Below are positions 5,145 to 10,513 of a stretch of DNA of 10,513 nucleotides, piece after piece. A program made the position numbers and the translations under genes. The notes beneath the pieces were generated by a model. The model saw only the letters and a program-made list of their open reading frames with translations. It made no database searches and was not told the DNA's origin. Source of the stretch: Candidatus Berkelbacteria bacterium (lineage in GTDB: Bacteria; Patescibacteriota; UBA1384; 2-12-FULL-50-11); contig JANLIQ010000051.1 of NCBI GenBank assembly GCA_024654065.1, positions 1 to 10,513 of the forward strand, written 5' to 3'. Numbering within the stretch: position 1 is the stretch's first letter; every line of letters begins with the position of its first letter.

Positions 5145-6310
5145 CGGCCTAGGAAATACATTACGGTCGTTAGTGCTTTCATTGTTGATAGGGGATAGGG
5201 CCCATCGCCACGAGCGGGATTATTAATTCTAACCATACCCGTCCTTTCATCATAGCCGGTAATAACAATACAGTGACCGCCGGAGGTGTAAGGTTCGGCT
5301 CCCTCGCCTCTGGCCAGGATCGGCTTGCCTTGCTTAAGATAACTTATGGTCTTGTCCCAGTTGGTACCAAGATTCTCGAACTCCAAATTATATTGGCCGG
5401 CAAGTTTTTTATATAGACCAGCATGATCAGTGCCTTGGCCTAATGTGTAGTAGCCGTGAGAGGCGGAGTAAGCAGATATTGAAATTGGATCGACATCGAT
5501 CTGATGAAATCTTAGAACCATTGCAGCGCTAACAGTGCAACAACCAGACCTACTTATAGTACTTCCATCATATGGCTGGCCGGCGTATTTAGAATCACCT
5601 TGTTTAAATAATGGCACGCCGTCGTTACCATTATTAGTTCCTGCCAATGTCGTCGAAGCACATTCGATTTGTTGTGGAAGTAGTAGGCGAATAACGGCCA
5701 ACCTATTTTTAACAGGGTAGCTTCCGTCAGAATACTGGGTGTTTTCATTCCATGAGTTGCCAGCTTTTTGGTAAACATTTCTCATCGCCGTTGTGTAGTG
5801 GTAGAAAAGCCGGGTAAAGTTGTTAGTGCCTTCAGGGCTGTCGTAGGGGGTCTTGCTAGAGACAGCTAGTTTAATTGATCTATAAACACCGTCTAGCTGG
5901 GCCGACCAGGCGGTCACACCGCTGATCGTTCCGCTGTCACGGTAGCCGTAGCCAAATGCCTTCTCTGGGTTGGCAAATCCTTGCTCGCCAGCCCAAATTG
6001 CTAGCGGTATGACCGGATTGATTCCTTCTTGTTGACCCCGACTAAGAACTTCGCGAATATATGTTTCGTTAGTTTTTGCGGCCGGATAACGACCCCCTAA
6101 TCTAGCGATGACACCGTCCGGGTTATTGGCTAACGAGGTGTCGGTGAAGTACTGATCGGGGACAATACAGCCTAACCCCGTCCCTCCACCAGTTGGCTTG
6201 TCCATATTAAATAATTGACCAAAAACAGCGTAGTAGACAATCGCAAAAGTAAAGAAAATGAGCGCTAAGACGGCAATGACGATGGCGATAATTGCGTTGC
6301 CCCGCCGCAT
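5141..6310 (-). CDS. Membrane-anchored lysozyme-like plus C39-like cysteine peptidase
   Basis: From ATG 6310 the protein has 389 residues. An N-terminal transmembrane segment (about 6-33) is followed by a Gly-rich linker. Residues 60-195 resemble a lysozyme or glucosaminidase-like domain: INPVIPLAIWAGEQGF with candidate catalytic E109, then AFGYGYRDSG. Residues 230-389 resemble peptidase C39 family 2: SGCCTVSAAMVL (candidate nucleophile C257), GGHCIVITGYD (H346) and RINNPA (N363/N364). The double Cys replaces the usual Cys-Gly, and NNP replaces the usual NDP. A wall glycosidase fused to a cysteine peptidase on a membrane anchor is known from conjugation-type hydrolases such as CwlT, though there the peptidase is NlpC/P60. 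ATG 6310 is chosen over an upstream ATG at 6343 because it overlaps the previous stop (TAATG) and has GGAGG at 6324-6320, nine bases away. Context suggests opening of peptidoglycan for an envelope machine; substrate unknown. Confidence 0.82.
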   Translation of the reverse strand: MRRGNAIIAIVIAVLALIFFTFAIVYYAVFGQLFNMDKPTGGGTGLGCIVPDQYFTDTSLANNPDGVIARLGGRYPAAKTNETYIREVLSRGQQEGINPVIPLAIWAGEQGFANPEKAFGYGYRDSGTISGVTAWSAQLDGVYRSIKLAVSSKTPYDSPEGTNNFTRLFYHYTTAMRNVYQKAGNSWNENTQYSDGSYPVKNRLAVIRLLLPQQIECASTTLAGTNNGNDGVPLFKQGDSKYAGQPYDGSTISRSGCCTVSAAMVLRFHQIDVDPISISAYSASHGYYTLGQGTDHAGLYKKLAGQYNLEFENLGTNWDKTISYLKQGKPILARGEGAEPYTSGGHCIVITGYDERTGMVRINNPARGDGPYPLSTMKALTTVMYFLGR

Positions 6311-9300
6311 TAGAAGATGCCTCCAAAACCAACATGAACCCAATCGGTCGTTTTGGTGGACTTTTGGGAGAACCCGAGGCCAATCGTATCGCTATCAAGG
6401 GACCAGTCGCCGAAGGCGTCAACCATTCTTGGCTCGAAGAATTCGGCGTTGGCTTGACGGTAGGTCAGCACCTGGAGCGGTTTGAAAGGCGATTCTCTCT
6501 GTTCGCCGTAATCCATTGTGGCATCGAGGAGTTTACCGACATAGTAGCGCGACCAGCCCATCCAAATTTTTTGATTATCGCCTTTGGTGAAAGGTTGGGT
6601 ATCGTCCCAATCAAACGGATTTTGACCGGGGCTGGGGGAGCTGCGAATTTGATTGATATCGGCTGGCAACTGATCGTACGGGACACCAAAATCGAACTGA
6701 TCGGCGGCTGAATCGTACTCGCCGATGCCGTAGAGCTCTTGCGGGGGCATCGGGCAGAGATACTCGACCTTGTAGACGCCGAACAGGTAAATGGCGGCGG
6801 CCGTATAGAGACCGGCTGGCCCAAGACCGAGGACATACATCGCAATTAAGCCGGTCGTCAGTGCTTGAGTAAAGCCCGGCGGCGCGGCAATCGCTTCATC
6901 AACCGAACCGAATAACTGCTGGCACTCTTTACAGGCAGTCAAAGCCATATCAATAACAATTAATTTTAATTGCCCAATAGCCGCGGACTTGTCCGCCGCC
7001 GTTTTAGCTGTTTCGATAGCGGAGTAGGCTTTATAGAGCTTATAGATCGAACCAATTGGGAGGCCAAATTGTTTATCACCCCACGAACTCAAGCGACCAA
7101 TCAAAAAGTCCTTCGCCAGATTATTGAGCGATTGGACCAACACGGTATCGCCTAGTTTCTTTTCGGCGTTGATATTCCAACCATTAACAGCAGTAAAGTA
7201 GAGCGATTTTGCCAACCCGCTCGGCAGATCACCAATATTGAGATTATCTTCTAGCCAAGTATCGAAAAAGCCCCACATGGCGCCGTACTTGTCGTTGTTG
7301 GTGAAGAAATCACCCTCACCTTTAGAACGAACAAATTGGTAGAAACTTTTAACAAATTCATTCGAAAACGAACCAAACGAAACACCAGACTGGCCGATGA
7401 GACCGAGAATAACATTATCAGCTGCCTGTCTGGCTCCTGGCCCCCCAGCATAGATTGCCTGGAGAGTGCCAGGGACATAGCCGCTCCAGAGTCGAGCCAA
7501 TTCGACGTCAAGTTTGCCGAATGCAAAGTTTTGTAGTAATTTACCCCTTGCTTCAGGGGTGCCACTAAACATTGTTTGTGAAAAACCAACCGGAATGGCT
7601 GGATCGATTTTGCGCAGGAGCGAGTCGGACATCCGATACTCAATATTCTTCTGGGCCTCTTCCATTAGTTGCCCCCTTGCTTCCCGATACCGCTCGGCCG
7701 CTTCCTCCTCGGATTCGCTACTAGTGACCCCAGCTTCAGCGTAATTCTCGGCCACTCTGGCGTGGATAGTATTGGGGTCGTCCATAAATAGAGCTCTTCT
7801 CATATCAGAGTAAGTAAACTGATCGTCGGCTGGCATATATTTATTTATTTGTGGCAATAGGGCGGCAAACGAAGTAGCGGCAATGGCTAAACGCCAATCC
7901 CCGGTTATAAAGGCCTCGGCATCAGTTCGGAATTCAACTGGGATGCCGGTGGCCCGTAAGAAAAAGTCGCCAACACCATTCGAGACCCGGACATAACTTT
8001 GAAGATTAGGGTTTGTTTCTAAGTATCTTAACCGGTCCTTTTGTTCGGCAGTCAGCTTGTCGGGGCTAATTTGTTTTAGGGCCGAAAACTCTTGGCGCTG
8101 TCGCTCTAACAGTTCCTGCTCCTCGGTCGTGCCAGTACGATTGTAGATACCCTTAACTTGCTCGGCTAAGCGTTCGAAATCTTCAAAACTATAGCCGTCT
8201 AAATTGACGCCGATTGATTGGGCAATCAAGCGCAGGCCCTGATCGAGGAGTAAGTTGGCGCCGGTGCCAGTGCCAGGCGCAACGATATATTGCAGGAACG
8301 AGTCTTTACTAAAGTTGGCCTTGTCGTCAACCGACCGACCCATTAAGCGGTTGATGACAGCGATGCCGGTTTCGATCTCCTCCAGCGTTTGATCGTCACC
8401 GCCCTTAATAACCTTAATCAAGACGTTAATTTCGGTGGCACTAAGCTTAAACTGGTCGCTGATGCCGAAATAGTCATAAATCTTATCGGCTGTAAAACCT
8501 TCGAGCGAACCTTGAGTAGCTTTGGTGGCTAGTTGTTTGGTGCTGATCTTGTCTTGGAGATAAGAGGCAACGGTGCCGATTGGTGTCCCAAGGGCGATAT
8601 CAATCGATCGCCACCCGGTGACATTGTCTTCTTCTTCCCAGAAAGAGGCATCACTCATCAATTCGGTCAGAGTTTTACTACTATTGAGGTTGAAAATTCG
8701 ATAACCGTCAGACGGGTTGATCCCATTGGCGCCGTAGAAGAGAGTTCGGGCCGAATCATTGGCTCGCAGGGTGGCTTGTGATATACCGAGTCGTTCGGCC
8801 AATACGGCGTAGCCGTAGTTTTCGGGAATATTGCCCTTGAGCGAGACATTTTGACCCTTCAATCCCAATGTTGTGCTAACAAAGTTGGCAAAAATCTCTT
8901 GAGTGGCTTCGGCTAGTTTTTTCTTACCGCTAATGACGGCAAAGGTACTACCGGCGTTCCAGCCGAAGGCCTTGTCCACCTGCACGCCGCCTAGTTTCTC
9001 GGCCAGGACTAGGTTTTTGCCATCAAACAAACCAGTTAAATCAGCGGGAATAATTTGAGAAGAGGGATCCTTGATGCTGTATTCTTTGTTGATAAAGGCG
9101 GCGATCTCGTTGCCATGTTTGTTAATATAACTCTTAATATCAATCTTGCTCTTGCTTAAACTGTCGTCGTTAACACCGACTTGAACGCCCATGGTCGAGG
9201 CGCCGACAGTATTAGTGACATCGCCGAGCTTGACCTCCTTTTTGGGATTGAGTAGATCTTCCAGAATACCGGCTGTCAGGCCGGAGTATTTACCCTTGAT

Positions 9301-10513
9301 GGATTTTTTAGCCGCTTCCCGAACCATCGCCAAGCCGAAGGTCTTCAAAGAATCTTGGGACTCCTTCTGCTTCTTAGGATCGGCTGAAAATAAGTTTTTC
9401 AAATCTTCAGTCCCAATTGTGTTGCCGGTGGGGGCACCGTCGAGCTTAATTTCACTAGGAGTCTTTTTTTCGATAACGGCTTTTTCGAGAAGGGTTTTTT
9501 GGTCGCTCGGTAATTTGAGGGCGTCAGCGAGAATGTTAACGCCAGCCATTTTCAGGCCCTTGGTGTCTTTTTTCTTCAACATATCAACAGTGCCGATCAT
9601 CATATTCAAGCCGTCGTCGGAGCGGCCGAATTTGTCTAACACAGTTCTAATCGTCTCGCTATTCATAGCATCGTCGAGAGTGTGGTTATCGAAATAGCCG
9701 TTGGGGATGCCGAGCGATGTCTCGAGGTGTCGTTTACCGGTTGCTTCCAGAATGTTATCCCAGCCGTAACCCCTGAGACTGCCAGCTGGCAGATTCAGTC
9801 CTTGTTCAACTCGAGATTTGGCAAAGGCGACTCGAGCATCCTCGTCGTTATCGCCGGTGGCGATTCCTGTCGGTAGACCTGGTAGCGATCTTTCCAGAAC
9901 CGCTCCGCCCAGGGTATGTAAGAGCCCGTCAGCCAAAGGATCGCTCAAGACTTGGTTAACGCCGAAGGTTTTTAAGTAAATATTAGCGCCAACGAAGCCA
10001 ACGATCGTCTTCAGATCCAGCCCTTTGACATACTCGATGTAGTAATCCATCTCGCCCGATTGATTAAGATAGGCGACGATACTCTGGGCGCCCATCTCGC
10101 CGGAAGCGCCGAGGATACTTTGGGCGGTCGGGGTGGGATTGTTTTTAACGCCTTCGGTGCTCTGCCAAGCGACCTTAACCGGTAAGGGTTTTTGCCACTT
10201 GGTCGTTGAGCCACCGATGTGTCGTTTCTCAACCAGCTTACAGACAACCGAGCCAACTTCCGAGATATCAACGGCCTGACCGCGGTTATGGCCGGAGACG
10301 ATATCGCCCTCGTCGGTAATGGCCTGGACACCCTCCCGGTCGAACCTACCAGCGCCTTCGGATGTGTAGTTTTTTAATATCCGATTGACTTTAATATGAT
10401 CAAAACCGTAGCCGCCGTACTCTTCCGGCAGGCAAAGACTCAAGAGATAATCGGTGGTTCGAACATCAACTTGTAGATCGGTTAACGCCTGTTGATCTTC
10501 TGGCGACATTTTA
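6310..10513 (-). CDS. Giant protein (at least 1399 aa) with a split M15-like peptidase signature, 5' end possibly off the window
   Basis: The first visible ATG is at 10509, but only one codon (AAA) precedes it in the window, so the true start may lie further right. I do not recognise the whole protein. Numbering from that ATG, residues 13-85 resemble the first half of an M15/hedgehog-type zinc peptidase, ending in SGHNRGQAVDI (72-82), which fits SxHxxGxAxD with H74 and D81 as ligands. The last residues read DWVHVGF (1389-1395), fitting the closing D-x-x-H of such enzymes (D1389, H1392). The roughly 1250 residues between are mainly helical. They contain a degenerate element (IVL)Exx-LG-(ILT)-PxG-(ST) seen near 234, 262, 571, 636 and 1145, charged coiled-coil-like stretches at 794-834 and 930-960, a CKEC motif (1193-1196), and one or two transmembrane helices at about 1216-1246. 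It is first of three genes overlapping as TAATG then ATGA. The protein is probably membrane-associated, with its C-terminal half-site after the membrane segment. G+C is near 50% in a sampled line, above the replication genes. Confidence 0.8.
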   Translation of the reverse strand, partial: KMSPEDQQALTDLQVDVRTTDYLLSLCLPEEYGGYGFDHIKVNRILKNYTSEGAGRFDREGVQAITDEGDIVSGHNRGQAVDISEVGSVVCKLVEKRHIGGSTTKWQKPLPVKVAWQSTEGVKNNPTPTAQSILGASGEMGAQSIVAYLNQSGEMDYYIEYVKGLDLKTIVGFVGANIYLKTFGVNQVLSDPLADGLLHTLGGAVLERSLPGLPTGIATGDNDEDARVAFAKSRVEQGLNLPAGSLRGYGWDNILEATGKRHLETSLGIPNGYFDNHTLDDAMNSETIRTVLDKFGRSDDGLNMMIGTVDMLKKKDTKGLKMAGVNILADALKLPSDQKTLLEKAVIEKKTPSEIKLDGAPTGNTIGTEDLKNLFSADPKKQKESQDSLKTFGLAMVREAAKKSIKGKYSGLTAGILEDLLNPKKEVKLGDVTNTVGASTMGVQVGVNDDSLSKSKIDIKSYINKHGNEIAAFINKEYSIKDPSSQIIPADLTGLFDGKNLVLAEKLGGVQVDKAFGWNAGSTFAVISGKKKLAEATQEIFANFVSTTLGLKGQNVSLKGNIPENYGYAVLAERLGISQATLRANDSARTLFYGANGINPSDGYRIFNLNSSKTLTELMSDASFWEEEDNVTGWRSIDIALGTPIGTVASYLQDKISTKQLATKATQGSLEGFTADKIYDYFGISDQFKLSATEINVLIKVIKGGDDQTLEEIETGIAVINRLMGRSVDDKANFSKDSFLQYIVAPGTGTGANLLLDQGLRLIAQSIGVNLDGYSFEDFERLAEQVKGIYNRTGTTEEQELLERQRQEFSALKQISPDKLTAEQKDRLRYLETNPNLQSYVRVSNGVGDFFLRATGIPVEFRTDAEAFITGDWRLAIAATSFAALLPQINKYMPADDQFTYSDMRRALFMDDPNTIHARVAENYAEAGVTSSESEEEAAERYREARGQLMEEAQKNIEYRMSDSLLRKIDPAIPVGFSQTMFSGTPEARGKLLQNFAFGKLDVELARLWSGYVPGTLQAIYAGGPGARQAADNVILGLIGQSGVSFGSFSNEFVKSFYQFVRSKGEGDFFTNNDKYGAMWGFFDTWLEDNLNIGDLPSGLAKSLYFTAVNGWNINAEKKLGDTVLVQSLNNLAKDFLIGRLSSWGDKQFGLPIGSIYKLYKAYSAIETAKTAADKSAAIGQLKLIVIDMALTACKECQQLFGSVDEAIAAPPGFTQALTTGLIAMYVLGLGPAGLYTAAAIYLFGVYKVEYLCPMPPQELYGIGEYDSAADQFDFGVPYDQLPADINQIRSSPSPGQNPFDWDDTQPFTKGDNQKIWMGWSRYYVGKLLDATMDYGEQRESPFKPLQVLTYRQANAEFFEPRMVDAFGDWSLDSDTIGLGFSQKSTKTTDWVHVGFGGIF
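6320..6324 (-). promoter_or_regulatory. Shine-Dalgarno GGAGG deciding the start of the C39-like gene
   Basis: On the minus strand GGAGG lies nine bases before ATG 6310, inside the last codons of the giant gene. It supports ATG 6310 over the in-frame ATG at 6343. Confidence 0.65.

Noticed and set aside
10219..10230. E94-x-x-H97 (EKRH) as the closing motif of a compact M15 site in the giant protein.
   Set aside because: It lies only 13-16 residues after D81, much too close for the fold, and lacks the usual hydrophobic tail; the C-terminal DWVHVGF is the better match.
1..10513. tRNA, rRNA or CRISPR array.
   Set aside because: No cloverleaf with CCA-type ends, no rRNA-like conserved stretch and no evenly spaced direct repeats were seen on either strand.

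Overview
The window reads as the replication-origin region of a small-genome bacterium, most likely a member of the Candidate Phyla Radiation (Patescibacteria). The evidence is a compact dnaA–oriC–dnaN–recF–DUF721 order on the plus strand, start codons with weak or no Shine-Dalgarno sequences, and, facing it on the minus strand, an envelope gene set with a giant orphan protein of a kind I associate with that group. The lineage is an inference from gene order and protein style; no 16S or other marker is present. The code looks standard: Gly is GGN and Trp is TGG throughout.

Left edge (1-560): a perfect GC-rich hairpin followed by TCAA looks like the right end of an IS200/IS605 (TnpB-type) element whose body lies off the window. 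It abuts, and may interrupt, a membrane-protein reading frame that runs leftwards from 376. Between that gene and dnaA lie a candidate dnaA promoter and a near-match DnaA box.

Replication block (561-4543, plus strand, AT-rich): dnaA carries an in-frame TGA exactly between AAA+ domain III and DNA-binding domain IV. Both parts are otherwise intact and in the same frame, and a perfect AGGAGG plus TTG start sits just after the stop. The 216 bp between dnaA and dnaN look like oriC: three DnaA boxes, a 20-bp near-palindrome, an AT-rich tract and DnaA-trio-like repeats. dnaN, recF and a DciA-like DUF721 gene follow; recF and the DUF721 gene overlap as TAATG.

Right block (4545-10513, minus strand, GC-richer): three genes packed as one operon (TAATG and ATGA overlaps). 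They encode a giant protein of at least 1399 residues, a membrane-anchored protein with a lysozyme-like domain and a C39-like cysteine peptidase domain, and a small anchored beta-rich protein. The giant protein carries the two halves of a metallopeptidase M15-like active site at its opposite ends, about 1300 residues apart. The likely shared theme is an envelope or wall-remodelling assembly, possibly tied to a secretion or pilus system upstream of the window. The two blocks converge with one base between stop codons and no visible terminator.
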